Part shown: positions 31,141 through 43,187 of the stretch, piece by piece
Position numbering within the stretch: position 1 is the stretch's first letter
Layout of the letters: the number at the start of each line of letters is the position of its first letter
DNA from: Ctena decussata
Lineage: Eukaryota > Mollusca > Bivalvia > Lucinida > Lucinidae
Length of the DNA: 64,000 nucleotides
Assembly (NCBI GenBank): GCA_963989385.1
Contig: OZ022501.1
Span: forward strand, 25,614,602 to 25,678,601
Reading direction: 5' to 3'
Notes under the pieces: model-generated
Database searches by the model: none
Told to the model about the DNA's origin: nothing
Seen by the model: the letters and a program-made list of their open reading frames with translations, nothing else
Position numbers and translations under genes: made by a program

Positions 31141-34100
31141 AAGCCCATGATACACGGTAAATCAAGTAATATATTCCTTGAAACATGTTACAAGGTTTAT
31201 CGTCTATACAGTGCTTATTCTCTGTATCATGCTACTTTTTGGAGTAATATACTACACATTTTGGGATAGAACTTGTTCTATTCCATACGACTTGTAATAT
31301 GTTCCTTCTTCCATACAGCCAATCAGAAGTCAGGTCACAGGGTCACAAAGCAACAGTAATGTGAATTTGATAAAAACAAAAAGGGTATTATGAAACCACC
31401 ATGATCAGCATTTACATTAGATATGATAGGTCTGATTCTTTTTTATTTTGTTTTTCCAAAGTGTTTGACCCCTCCAAGAATTATTTTAATCCCTGTATAA
31501 TTCACGTGACATCACATATCATGCAGTCCAGTCACCTTTAACCCTTAGACTGCTGAAAAAATAATTCACCTGACCCTAAAATGGGGGTAGGGGTATCTCA
31601 GAGGCCATAACTTGCACACACTCTGGTCGATTTGCTTGAAAATTTCACTCAATATGGCCGATGTGTGAGCTGCCATTTTCCGGAAGTTACCAAGGTCACG
31701 TGACCTGCCATATTTGGGTGTCACATGATATCAGCGGGAACCGATGTAGACACTTACAAAAAAAAAAAAAGTACAAGATATTAGCGCCAATGATATGCTT
31801 TGTATGACAAAAGTAATTGTTTGTCTGAGGGCCGGAGTTATTGCTGAATATTTATCAAGAGAGAAAGTTTGGAAGGATGAAGTCTAGTTGTCAGTAAATC
31901 GGGATCAAGTAAGTAGGGGTAGCCACCTGAAAAGCTGATGTTGAAAATACCATAAATTTTTTACGTTTTCTCCGAGTTTTAAAGGTCAACAAATCAATTA
32001 GGTGGGTAAAACCTTGCTCTAGTAGAAAGCAGATTCCCTCCTGCATAGGACAACCGCAAATGATGGGGAGTACTTGATGTCTAGTGTGCCTGACATGCTC
32101 TCAAAGTGACCTACCCCTCGAGCACGACTATAGTCGCGCTTAGCAGTCTAAGGGTTAACAGAAGAAAAAATAAATTTTCAAATTTGCCCATTTCTGGCCC
32201 CAATAGACCTAAAAAAGTGAAATTCAGGTGAAATTGACATGTCTGATTTTTCGCACTACCTTCTGTTAACCCTTAGACTGCTGAAAAAATAATTCACCTG
32301 ACCCTAAAATGGGGGTAGGGGTATCTCAGAGGCCATAACTTGCACACACTCTGGTCGATTTGCTTGAAAATTTCACTCAATATGGCCGATGTGTGAGCTG
32401 CCATTTTCCGGAAGTTACCAAGGTCACGTGACCTTCCATATTTGGGTGTCACATGATATCAGAGGGAACCGATGTAGACACTTAAAAAAAAAAAAAAAAG
32501 AAAAAAAAATAGTACAAGATATTAGCGCCAATGATATGCTTTGTATGACAAAAGTAATTGTTTGTCTGAGGGCCGGAGTTATTGCTGAATATTTATCAAG
32601 AGAGAAAGTTTGGAAGGATGAAGTCTAGTTGTCAGTAAATCGGGATCAAGTAAGTAGGGGTAGCCACCTGAAAAGCTGATGTTGAAAATACCATAAATTT
32701 TTTACGTTTTCTCCGAGTTTTAAAGGTCAACAAATCAATTAGGTGGGTAAAACCTTGCTCTAGTAGAAAGCAGATTCCCTCCTGCATAGGACAACCGCAA
32801 ATGATGGGGAGTACTTGATGTCTAGTGTGCCTGACATGCTCTCAAAGTGACCTACCCCTCGAGCACGACTATAGTCGCGCTTAGCAGTCTAAGGGTTAAC
32901 AGAAGAAAAAATAAATTTTCAAATTTGCCCATTTCTGGCCCCAATAGACCTAAAAAAGTGAAATTCAGGTGAAATTGACATGTCTGATTTTTCGCACTAC
33001 CTTCTGTTAACCCTTAGACTGCTGAAAAAATAATTCACCTGACCCTAAAATGGGGGTAGGGGTATCTCAGAGGCCATAACTTGCACACACTCTGGTCGAT
33101 TTGCTTGAAAATTTCACTCAATATGGCCGATGTGTGAGCTGCCATTTTCCGGAAGTTACCAAGGTCACGTGACCTTCCATATTTGGGTGTCACATGATAT
33201 CAGCGGGAACCGATGTAGACACTTAAAAAAAAAAAAAAAGAAAAAAAAATAGTACAAGATATTAGCGCCAATGATATGCTTTGTATGACAAAAGTAATTG
33301 TTTGTCTGAGGGCCGGAGTTATTGCTGAATATTTATCAAGAGAGAAAGTTTGGAAGGATGAAGTCTAGTTGTCAGTAAATCGGGATCAAGTAAGTAGGGG
33401 TAGCCACCTGAAAAGCTGATGTTGAAAATACCATAAATTTTTTACGTTTTCTCCGAGTTTTAAAGGTCAACAAATCAATTAGGTGGGTAAAACCTTGCTC
33501 TAGTAGAAAGCAGATTCCCTCCTGCATAGGACAACCGCAAATGATGGGGAGTACTTGATGTCTAGTGTGCCTGACATGCTCTCAAAGTGACCTACCCCTC
33601 GAGCACGACTATAGTCGCGCTTAGCAGTCTAAGGGTTAACAGAAGAAAAAATAAATTTTCAAATTTGCCCATTTCTGGCCCCAATAGACCTAAAAAAGTG
33701 AAATTCAGGTGAAATTGACATGTCTGATTTTTCGCACTACCTTCTGTTAACCCTTAGACTGCTGAAAAAATAATTCACCTGACCCTAAAATGGGGGTAGG
33801 GGTATCTCAGAGGCCATAACTTGCACACACTCTGGTCGATTTGCTTGAAAATTTCACTCAATATGGCCGATGTGTGAGCTGCCATTTTCCGGAAGTTACC
33901 AAGGTCACGTGACCTTCCATATTTGGGTGTCACATGATATCAGCGGGAACCGATGTAGACACTTAAAAAAAAAAAAAGAAAAAAAAATAGTACAAGATAT
34001 TAGCGCCAATGATATGCTTTGTATGACAAAAGTAATTGTTTGTCTGAGGGCCGGAGTTATTGCTGAATATTTATCAAGAGAGAAAGTTTGGAAGGATGAA

Positions 34101-37100
34101 GTCTAGTTGTCAGTAAATCGGGATCAAGTAAGTAGGGGTAGCCACCTGAAAAGCTGATGTTGAAAATACCATAAATTTTTTACGTTTTCTCCGAGTTTTA
34201 AAGGTCAACAAATCAATTAGGTGGGTAAAACCTTGCTCTAGTAGAAAGCAGATTCCCTCCTGCATAGGACAACCGCAAATGATGGGGCGTACTTGATGTC
34301 TAGTGTGCCTGACATGCTCTCAAAGTGACCTACCCCTCGAGCACGACTATAGTCGCGCTTAGCAGTCTAAGGGTTAACAGAAGAAAAAATAAATTTTCAA
34401 ATTTGCCCATTTCTGGCCCCAACAGACCTAAAAAAGTGAAATTCAGGTGAAATTGACATGTCTGATTTTTCGCACTACCTTCTGTTAACCCTTAGACTGC
34501 TGAAAAAATAATTCACCTGACCCTAAAATGGGGGTAGGGGTATCTCAGAGGCCATAACTTGCACACACTCTGGTCGATTTGCTTGAAAATTTCACTCAAT
34601 ATGGCCGATGTGTGAGCTGCCATTTTCCGGAAGTTACCAAGGTCACGTGACCTTCCATATTTGGGTGTCACATGATATCAGCGGGAACCGATGTAGACAC
34701 TTAAAAAAAAAAAAAAGAAAAAAAAATAGTACAAGATATTAGCGCCAATGATATGCTTTGTATGACAAAAGTAATTGTTTGTCTGAGGGCCGGAGTTATT
34801 GCTGAATATTTATCAAGAGAGAAAGTTTGGAAGGATGAAGTCTAGTTGTCAGTAAATCGGGATCAAGTAAGTAGGGGTAGCCACCTGAAAAGCTGATGTT
34901 GAAAATACCATAAATTTTTTACGTTTTCTCCGAGTTTTAAAGGTCAACAAATCAATTAGGTGGGTAAAACCTTGCTCTAGTAGAAAGCAGATTCCCTCCT
35001 GCATAGGACAACCGCAAATGATGGGGAGTACTTGATGTCTAGTGTGCCTGACATGCTCTCAAAGTGACCTACCCCTCGAGCACGACTATAGTCGCGCTTA
35101 GCAGTCTAAGGGTTAACAGAAGAAAAAATAAATTTTCAAATTTGCCCATTTCTGGCCCCAATAGACCTAAAAAAGTGAAATTCAGGTGAAATTGACATGT
35201 CTGATTTTTCGCACTACCTTCTGTTAACCCTTAGACTGCTGAAAAAATAATTCACCTGACCCTAAAATGGGGGTAGGGGTATCTCAGAGGCCATAACTTG
35301 CACACACTCTGGTCGATTTGCTTGAAAATTTCACTCAATATGGCCGATGTGTGAGCTGCCATTTTCCGGAAGTTACCAAGGTCACGTGACCTTCCATATT
35401 TGGGTGTCACATGATATCAGCGGGAACCGATGTAGACACTTAAAAAAAAAAAAAGAAAAAAAAATAGTACAAGATATTAGCGCCAATGATATGCTTTGTA
35501 TGACAAAAGTAATTGTTTGTCTGAGGGCCGGAGTTATTGCTGAATATTTATCAAGAGAGAAAGTTTGGAAGGATGAAGTCTAGTTGTCAGTAAATCGGGA
35601 TCAAGTAAGTAGGGGTAGCCACCTGAAAAGCTGATGTTGAAAATACCATAAATTTTTTACGTTTTCTCCGAGTTTTAAAGGTCAACAAATCAATTAGGTG
35701 GGTAAAACCTTGCTCTAGTAGAAAGCAGATTCCCTCCTGCATAGGACAACCGCAAATGATGGGGAGTACTTGATGTCTAGTGTGCCTGACATGCTCTCAA
35801 AGTGACCTACCCCTCGAGCACGACTATAGTCGCGCTTAGCAGTCTAAGGGTTAACAGAAGAAAAAATAAATTTTCAAATTTGCCCATTTCTGGCCCCAAT
35901 AGACCTAAAAAAGTGAAATTCAGGTGAAATTGACATGTCAGTTTTTTCGCACTACCTTCTGTTAACAGAAGAAAAAATAAATTTTCAAATTTGCCCATTT
36001 CTGGCCCCAATAGACCTAAAAAAGTGAAATTCAGGTGAAATTGACATGTCTGATTTTTCGCACTACCTTCTGTTAACCCTTAGACTGCTGAAAAAATAAT
36101 TCACCTGACCCTAAAATGGGGGTAGGGGTATCTCAGAGGCCATAACTTGCACACACTCTGGTCGATTTGCTTGAAAATTTCACTCAATATGGCCGATGTG
36201 TGAGCTGCCATTTTCCGGAAGTTACCAAGGTCACGTGACCTTCCATATTTGGGTGTCACATGATATCAGCGGGAACCGATGTAGACACTTAAAAAAAAAA
36301 AAAAAGAAAAAAAAATAGTACAAGATATTAGCGCCAATGATATGCTTTGTATGACAAAAGTAATTGTTTGTCTGAGGGCCGGAGTTATTGCTGAATATTT
36401 ATCAAGAGAGAAAGTTTGGAAGGATGAAGTCTAGTTGTCAGTAAATCGGGATCAAGTAAGTAGGGGTAGCCACCTGAAAAGCTGATGTTGAAAATACCAT
36501 AAATTTTTTACGTTTTCTCCGAGTTTTAAAGGTCAACAAATCAATTAGGTGGGTAAAACCTTGCTCTAGTAGAAAGCAGATTCCCTCCTGCATAGGACAA
36601 CCGCAAATGATGGGGAGTACTTGATGTCTAGTGTGCCTGACATGCTCTCAAAGTGACCTACCCCTCGAGCACGACTATAGTCGCGCTTAGCAGTCTAAGG
36701 GTTAACAGAAGAAAAAATAAATTTTCAAATTTGCCCATTTCTGGCCCCAATAGACCTAAAAAAGTGAAATTCAGGTGAAATTGACATGTCTGATTTTTCG
36801 CACTACCTTCTGTTAACAGAAGAAAAAATAAATTTTCAAATTTGCCCATTTCTGGCCCCAATAGACCTAAAAAAGTGAAATTCAGGTGAAATTGACATGT
36901 CTGATTTTTCGCACTACCTTCTGTTAACCCTTAGACTGCTGAAAAAATAATTCACCTGACCCTAAAATGGGGGTAGGGGTATCTCAGAGGCCATAACTTG
37001 CACACACTCTGGTCGATTTGCTTGAAAATTTCATTCAATATGGCCGATGTGTGAGCTGCCATTTTCCGGAAGTTACCAAGGTCACGTGACCTTCCATATT

Positions 37101-37716
37101 TGGGTGTCACATGATATCAGCGGGAACCGATGTAGACACTTAAAAAAAAAAAAAAGAAAAAAAAATAGTACAAGATATTAGCGCCAATGATATGCTTTGT
37201 ATGACAAAAGTAATTGTTTGTCTGAGGGCCGGAGTTATTGCTGAATATTTATCAAGAGAGAAAGTTTGGAAGGATGAAGTCTAGTTGTCAGTAAATCGGG
37301 ATCAAGTAAGTAGGGGTAGCCACCTGAAAAGCTGATGTTGAAAATACCATAAATTTTTTACGTTTTCTCCGAGTTTTAAAGGTCAACAAATCAATTAGGT
37401 GGGTAAAACCTTGCTCTAGTAGAAAGCAGATTCCCTCCTGCATAGGACAACCGCAAATGATGGGGAGTACTTGATGTCTAGTGTGCCTGACATGCTCTCA
37501 AAGTGACCTACCCCTCGAGCACGACTATAGTCGCGCTTAGCAGTCTAAGGGTTAATAGACTAGCAAGTGAAAAAGCAGGTAAAAGGGTCTTATGCTGAGG
37601 CATTACCTGGGAAGGAATATGTTTCAAGCTGCACCGTGTATCAGTACAAGGAATAAGAAACAAAAGTTTCATACTACAAGGAACATGTTACTTGGTTTAC
37701 CGTGCATCATGGGCTT
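31141..37716. mobile_element. TIR element (AAGCCCATGATACACGG ends) hosting the TTAA array
   Basis: The left end AAGCCCATGATACACGGTAA (31141) and the right end's complement AAGCCCATGATGCACGGTAA (37716) match over about 29 bp with two mismatches, and weaker similarity continues inward. The remnants are about 400 bp on the left and 160 bp on the right. The array at 31538-37555 fills the middle and was presumably inserted or expanded within it. Confidence 0.65.
31538..37555. repeat. Array of two alternating TTAA-bounded modules, 8 A + 9 B
   Basis: Module A (about 620 bp) runs from TTAACCCTTAGACTGCT to AGCAGTCTAAGGGTTAA. Module B (about 111-115 bp) runs from TTAACAGAAG to CTTCTGTTAA. A starts at 31538, 32266, 33007, 33747, 34485, 35224, 36073 and 36924. 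The spacing is 728-741 bp, except 849 and 851 after the sixth and seventh A, where B is doubled. Copies differ mainly in the A-run length (about 140-165 bp into A from the CCGATGTAGACACTT landmark) and a few substitutions. The ends and TTAA sites point to piggyBac-like MITEs. The repeated 78-codon frames are not genes. Confidence 0.9.
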
Positions 37717-38201
37717 TACAGAAGTACCTTATCTTGGTCAAAACCCATCCTTTTCCTGGAGCTGAGGAAAGGTAATGAAGCATTTCTAAAGATAAACAAA
37801 TGCCCTTGATGTGGTACAGTTGAATATTTACATTATCAGTGTAGAGCTCTCTGTTTTCCCAATTAAGTGATGCGGGCGTCAATGTTGTTTAAAAGTCAAT
37901 AATTACATTGCATCACGCGCTTCAGAGTGACAGCTCATCTCACTAACTAGCACGTGAAATCTCCAACATTCCATGTACTTGAATGGCTAGTAAACATTGA
38001 GTGACAGCTTGCTACGCCTACTTGCACGCAAAATCTACAGCAGGAGGTGGAATTTTCTGGTAGGCAGTGACAATGCGGCTGTTCCAAACTATTGCTAAAT
38101 TCGGCCGGTAATGTTTTTTAAACAATCTTTATATATGTATTTCTTAATTTTGTTTATCTTTTTATTGATCAAAAGCATCGTTTAATAATATAAATATAAG
38201 G
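37717..38201. other. No clear feature; weak duplication
   Basis: GAGTGACAGCTCATC (37924) and GAGTGACAGCTTGC (37999) head two loosely similar 70-bp blocks. No coding support for the 61-codon minus-strand frame at 37697-37882. Confidence 0.4.
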
Positions 38202-38477
38202 AATGAATGTTATTTTTTAAACGTTTACTGAAGTATAAACTACATCGGGTCACGAGCAAAGTTTACGTAAACCCCGAGTATAAACTACATCGGGTCACGA
38301 GCAAAGTTTACGTAAACCCCTTCGGGGTTTACGTAAACTTTGCTCGTGACCCGATGTAGTTTACTACATCGGGTCACGAGCAAAGTTTACGTAAACCCCT
38401 TCGGGGTTTACGTAAACTTTGCTCGTGACCCGATGTAGTTTATACTTCAGTAAACGTTAAAAAAATAACATTCATTT
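38202..38477. repeat. Compound palindrome, five arms of one 42-bp unit
   Basis: The unit P (TATAAACTACATCGGGTCAC then GAGCAAAGTTTACGTAAACC) occurs in the order P, P, P', P, P', where P' is the complement; the P/P' pairs are joined by CCCCTTCGGGG. The outer AATGTTATTTTTTAAACG and its complement make the whole block an inverted repeat. Related but diverged hairpins are at 46570-46799. Confidence 0.85.
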
Positions 38478-39167
38478 CTTAAACAATTTCTGTAGTACCA
38501 ATATGAGCTAGCAGTTCAGCTTCTTGTACTGACACTCACATGCTACAGATACAAACATTCACAGCAACATGATTTATGTTGAGAAATTCAGCGCATAGCA
38601 ACTTACGTAATTCAAAAAAATATTTGAAGATCACCTTGTAACATAATCTACAGGATGACAAACTCTGACAGAAGAATTCTTAGCACAGGCAGTATATTTC
38701 CAAACAATTATAAGATCCTGTGTGCTGCTACTGTACATCATAAGCTAGTTTACTGGCTGACATACTCTATCAGAACCATTTGTTAAGTACATTTAAACTA
38801 AAGCAACTTAATTTCAAACATCTTGGATGATAGCGTGTCAAGGCTGTTGATTCAATGAAGTTCTTATGATTCTTGCGTTTTTGCATTTCAGAGTTCAAGA
38901 GCAACAACACTAAGACAATAAAATACAAAAACATTATCGAGGAAATTATCTGTCACGTAAAAGAATCTCTCCGAACTAATAAAACGTCAAAGAAAAGAAT
39001 TTTTACCTAATACCGGCAATTACAGTGTCTCTGGGGAGTCGTAATTTAAAAAATTATTCCCGACTTATGCGTGTAATTCAAGAGAGAGAACAATAATCAA
39101 ACCTCTAGATTAGCATTTGTTTTGACCATAATTCAGAGCCAATTCTTCCAACCTCTTCTTAAAACAT
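38478..39167. other. No recognisable feature
   Basis: AT-rich, unique-looking, no coding or repeat signal. Confidence 0.45.
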
Positions 39168-39225
39168 ACGTTGTGGCCCTCGATTAGAACTGCCTCAGTG
39201 AGGCAGTTCTAACAAGGCCACAACT
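39168..39225. repeat. Hairpin, TTGTGRC family
   Basis: ACGTTGTGGCC at the left and GGCCACAACT at the right, with perfect inner arms AGAACTGCCTC and GAGGCAGTTCT. Same design as 4889, 22706 and 47775. Confidence 0.7.
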
Positions 39226-39488
39226 TATTGTCTAACAGAGAATGAAGAGAAACCGTCTAAAAATTATCGGCAAAACAAATACAAATTTGCAGCTTCGATA
39301 ATAATGAAGGAAACTGTTGAATATTCATTTGGTTATTGAGAGAGTGAAACGCTTTCCGTCGAAAAGCGAAAACTGACATAACTTCACTGTCATTTACTGC
39401 CCAAGAATGTCAAAACAAGGCATCCATAAAGAGCCGAAGCTAATTGTTAAAACCATCAAATTTTGAAATCTTGTAATTTGGTACAATA

Positions 39489-39618
39489 ATTTCGTCTTGG
39501 GTTTTTAAATATCTGGAAATAGACATATTTTATGTTGTTATATAATCCTACTAATTTCGTCTTGGGTTTTTTCAATATCTGGAAATAGATGCATTTTATG
39601 CTGTTATATAATCCTACC
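39489..39618 (+). repeat. 65-bp direct duplication, two units
   Basis: ATTTCGTCTTGGGTTTT begins both units (39489 and 39554), each ending TATATAATCCTACYAA. A simple local tandem duplication. Confidence 0.8.
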
Positions 39619-39764
39619 AATCAGTCAAAACAAACTTTATTGGGCAGCAGCTTCACAAAATGCTTACAGATCTAAGTTTTGAAATAGGCCAGAAGTCTCA
39701 AAGATGAATGGTTACACTTTCATCTTTCGGGGAAGCAATTTCTCTTCTATTACTCGCTCAATTA

Positions 39765-39922
39765 ATGAGTGGCGGTAGTTTAGTGGATAACAGGCTGGAC
39801 TACTAATCCACAGATGGCAAGATCCATCCCCCATTTCTCTGGTCTTTTGGATGAGACTTTAAACCGAGTCCCATCTCTGTATGACCTAGTTGTTGGTGGG
39901 ACATTAAACCCGAGTTCACTCA
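39765..39922 (+). mobile_element. tRNA-derived SINE, family B, full length
   Basis: The head GGCGGTAGTTTAGTGGATAA is tRNA-like with an A-box. A B-box-like CAAGATCCATCCC and the body GATGAGACTTTAAACC follow, then GTTGGTGGGACATTAAACCC and an ACTC-repeat 3' end. It is flanked by CTCAATTA on both sides (39757-39764, 39923-39930). The size matches the 160-bp copy at 53695-53854. Confidence 0.8.
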
Positions 39923-39944
39923 CTCAATTACATGTACATACTCA

Positions 39945-40062
39945 ATTGGGGCAGCTGAAGACAGGGCTAGGTGGAAAGGGATTGTTGTAAAGTAATCTGG
40001 TGCCCCAACAACCTTGTAAGGTCATGGGATAGTCTCATAGACTAGACTAGCCTAGACTAGAA
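39945..40062 (+). pseudogene. RTE-type LINE 3' terminal fragment
   Basis: GGGGCAGCTGAAGACAGGGC, GGATTGTTGTAAAG and CTTGTAAGGTCATGGGATAG match the LINE 3' ends at 5530 and 60958. The microsatellite tail here is TAGAC-type (TAGACTAGACTAG). Only the last 90 bp or so remain. Confidence 0.6.
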
Positions 40063-40125
40063 AATATTGCCATTGACTTCCACTGAATTTGTCAACAACT
40101 ACCAGAATGACCCTAAATAGCCTTA

Positions 40126-40193
40126 GCAAACAGTGTAGACCCTAATCAGACTGCTCCAAAAGGAGCAGCCTGATTTGGGTCTAAACTATTTGC
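40126..40193. repeat. GATCAG hairpin module
   Basis: GCAAACAGTGTAGACCCTAA, TCAGACTGCTCC, the loop AAAA, GGAGCAGCCTGA and CTAAACTATTTGC: the same layout as 2566. Flanking GGTGTCCAAA words resemble the outer part of the larger element best seen at 58615-58825. Confidence 0.65.
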
Positions 40194-41839
40194 CCTTCTA
40201 CCCCAATGATTTGACAGAAAAATCAATAAGTTCAACTTTGAGGACAACTACAGTAATTAACGAAGGTGTCCAAAGGTGTCCAAATGTTTTCGTTAGCCAT
40301 GGCAATTTGTCTGTGACATGATAATAAGCAATAAATTTTCTTCTTATCTTTTCATCCTGCTTGACTTTCTAATGTCCCGAGATCTCGGAAATGACAAAAT
40401 TATCGGAAAGACATCAGAGCACCAAATAAGTGGAAAATTTAGGGCATCAGAATTTTATATTTTACTTTTTTTGTGCATCCATGCAGTCTCAGACGGGCCA
40501 TTGCTGTTTGCACACACCATATATATATAGACACATGTTCTCCACAAAAATGGAAGTTTCTACATCTGCCTTCCAGATGTGATCCAAACTGTATCTTCTT
40601 ACGAAGAAATCAGCAAACTTTTTTTCTTATCTTGGTCTCTCATGGAACAGGATTTTAGACCTCTTCTGTTCCTTGTTGAATATTCAGGTCAAAATGTCTA
40701 AATAATCCATGGACTCCAAAGCAATGACCATGTAAGAATCAATTAACATGCTTTTATTGCGGCCAGAAAACGGGCCTTCCCTGAGGGTCCACCTGTTCAG
40801 GCTTGTCCAAGTTATCCCTTTACAGTTACATTTTTTTTCTGAAAGGACACATACTCTTGCATATATTGTATTTTTCGAGGCACAGCCTCATATAATTTCG
40901 ATATTGTTCCACATTTCACAAGATTTCATTGGTCAAATTGCGTGTATGTAAAAATTTAGCCAATAATATCAAAGGTCAATGAATATTTAATCTTCGTTTT
41001 TTCTCATCATACTGCACTGTGAATACTAGCACTCTGTCTTATATCAATTTTAAATGTTTCTCTTGTCTGTAATTTTACAATAGAAATGTTATCGAAAACA
41101 GACGCAGATATTCAAAACTTTCTTTTTTTTCGTCGTAGATCTACTTTCGATTTCTACTTTCGGTTTAATACACACAAACAAACAAACAGTGCAACATGTT
41201 GATAAATATTTTGAAATCGGGTCATTTTTTTGAATTCAAAATTGGACAGCTCAATTTTGAGATAGGTCGTTGTTGCTACCCAGAGTCAAAATTACGGTAG
41301 TGAGTGCCTGCCGACATAGCTTACTTATTCATGAAAGTTATTGTCAAATCTTCAACTAGAGACATATAACAAAACATACTTCCATTTAATCTGCGCCAAT
41401 TATCTTTTTTTTAAAAGATTTTTCTTGTTTAAAAAATGTTCAGTATATCACACTAGGTAACCACTGAGAAAACCTGAGTGTTTGTGACCTACATTTGCTC
41501 TTTTTGAACCCTTCTCCCACTTAGTACTTTGACTTTGACAAAAATTTCACACAATGCAGGGTCTTGTCTCTCTCCGCACTCTCACTAAACATAAACTTTT
41601 TAGGTCAGGTACTATATAGCTTAACCAGAAACTTGGCAAAAGTTTATGCCGTCGACACGCAAGAAGTAACAATCATGTCGTACAACATCATGCCTAACAA
41701 ACATACATGATGAAGAGCTATACCAGGAACTTTGATGCAAATATTCACAAATCAAACAGGAAGTATAAGTTCAGATGCACAATGGTGGTTGCTTTGGGCT
41801 TCCCTCTTCCAGAATGTCGGCTTGACCAGTTTCATGACT
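40194..41839. other. No recognisable feature
   Basis: AT-rich sequence with short open frames (for example 40318-40530, 40748-40951) lacking motifs. No repeats noticed beyond short TA runs near 40522. Confidence 0.4.
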
Positions 41840-42022
41840 CACACCGGGTAGGCGGCAATCGAAAAAGCTCTTAACAATCAATAATGTGGATCAAAAAAAC
41901 TTTAAAACAGTGCTTTCAATTGCAAATTGTCTCCAATTTGCAATCGAAAACGCTGTTTCTAACGGTTTTGATCTACATTCGTCGATTGCACAAGTGTTTT
42001 CGATTGCTGCCTACCCGGTGTG
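41840..42022. mobile_element. 183-bp TIR element (CACACCGGGTAGGC), copy 1
   Basis: The ends CACACCGGGTAGGCGGC and GCCTACCCGGTGTG are inverted repeats and the inside has AATCGAAAA words in both orientations. TGACT flanks both sides (41835-41839, 42023-42027), a likely 5-bp target duplication. A 178-bp relative is at 57774-57951. The 121-codon frame from 41884 crosses its border and is not a gene. Confidence 0.75.
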
Positions 42023-42189
42023 TGACTAGTCTTCATAATTCTACAGCCAATCTAGAAAACTCAACAAAAGTTTACGCAGCCATGCACTTATGTGGACTTA
42101 TGTGGAAATGCAATACCGTTTTACCTATGTATCACTTTCTGCAAATTCCAAGCCCTTGGAGAAGAACAGAAAAACAGAATGTATTATTT

Positions 42190-42445
42190 TGTTTTATTGC
42201 TTTTATGGCCAGAGTAAACAGCTATGATCATGTCGGAACAGTCAGTTAATTCCTGGGCAGGCTCAGATCTCCCAAGCGGCTGCCCAGTACTAAGTGCACA
42301 TACTTCCGCCAGTAACTGATAAATGCCCTTCTTGAATCAGCGGAAGGATAAACGAAAGAATGTGGCCTGACCGAGTATGGAACCCCAGACCTCTGGCTCT
42401 TGAGTCAGACGGGCTAGCGACTGCGCTTTATGGCCTGACAGCATG
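42190..42445 (-). mobile_element. SINE family A, diverged copy
   Basis: Same order as 115-388: CAGCTATGATCATGTCGG, CCTGGGCAGGCTCAGAYCTC-like block, CCCTTCTTGAATCAGCGGAA, GAGTATGGAACCCCAGACC (B-box region) and a degenerate A-box near 42408-42430. Clear target duplication not seen. Confidence 0.65.
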
Positions 42446-42540
42446 CATGAACTAAGAATGTACGTCATTAAGATGTATTATTATTTTTTCTCTCTGATAA
42501 AACTTTAAACAATTAATTGTTTTGCTTGCACAATAAACAA

Positions 42541-42652
42541 TTGAGCCGCGACACATGAAAACCAACTAAGAGGTTGTGCACCCAGTCCAGTCTGATCTGA
42601 GTCTCACTGGTCACACAACCACTTTGTTTGTTTTCGCGTGTCGCGCCTCAAT
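42541..42652. mobile_element. Hairpin TIR element, TGAGCC family, short copy 3
   Basis: TTGAGCCGCGACAC and GTGTCGCGCCTCAA at the ends, ACCAACTAAGAGGTTGTGC and its complement inside. Much of the internal hairpin of the longer copies has been lost. Confidence 0.7.
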
Positions 42653-42972
42653 TTATGCCAATGCAGACCCTTTAATAAGCAAAAACAATGAAGAAAAAAA
42701 ATTTTTTTTCATAAAAAGGTCCTGTCTGAACGACCTCATTAGGATGATTCAAATCATCTGGGATATTCCATGGGCAAATATCTCTGTGATTAAATACAAT
42801 TTTTGTCACAAATTTCAGCTGTCAAGCCTGCTGTATAATACTGTATAATATTCTACTTTTAAAGAGTATCAAATTTCTTTAATGAGTTTGTATCCATCAA
42901 TGATTAAAACAACTGCAGGAAATTATCACCACATCACTGATCAATGAACAAGTGCAGTGTCTTTCTGGGTCT
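42653..42972. other. No recognisable feature
   Basis: AT-rich sequence; no coding or repeat evidence. Confidence 0.4.
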
Positions 42973-43187
42973 TTAACCCTTACAGCGCCAAAAAAGCAGG
43001 GCACAAAAATTACATCTGCAAAATTTAAAAAAAATTTACATTCAAGCTTTGTCATATTGAGAATTCAAAGGCTAGTGGGTTAACAGGGTAGATCCAGATG
43101 AGGCGGCTCATGATGAGCTGCCTCATCTGGATCTATTCTGTTTGCAAAATTCAACTATTTTCAGTTTTGGCGCTTCAGGTGATAAAC
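42973..43187. mobile_element. TTAA-family element (AAGCAGAC family)
   Basis: TTAACCCTTACAGCGCCAAA start; the end GGCGCTTCAGGTGATAA has lost a perfect TTAA. Central hairpin at 43082-43146, GATGAGGCGGCTC / GAGCTGCCTCATC. Confidence 0.65.

Noticed and set aside
32389..35583. Repeated 78-79-codon open frame in the TTAA array
   Set aside because: The frame is conserved only because the modules are nearly identical, contains the A-run, and has no recognisable motif.
39765..40062. SINE sharing its 3' tail with the RTE-type LINE
   Set aside because: The LINE-like tail follows the SINE closely, but CTCAATTA duplications at 39757 and 39923 close the SINE before the LINE sequence, and the full copy at 53695-53854 ends in ACTC repeats without that tail. 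The LINE fragment is a separate older piece.
41884..42249. 121-codon open frame as a gene
   Set aside because: It starts inside a TIR element and runs into a SINE; no motif.
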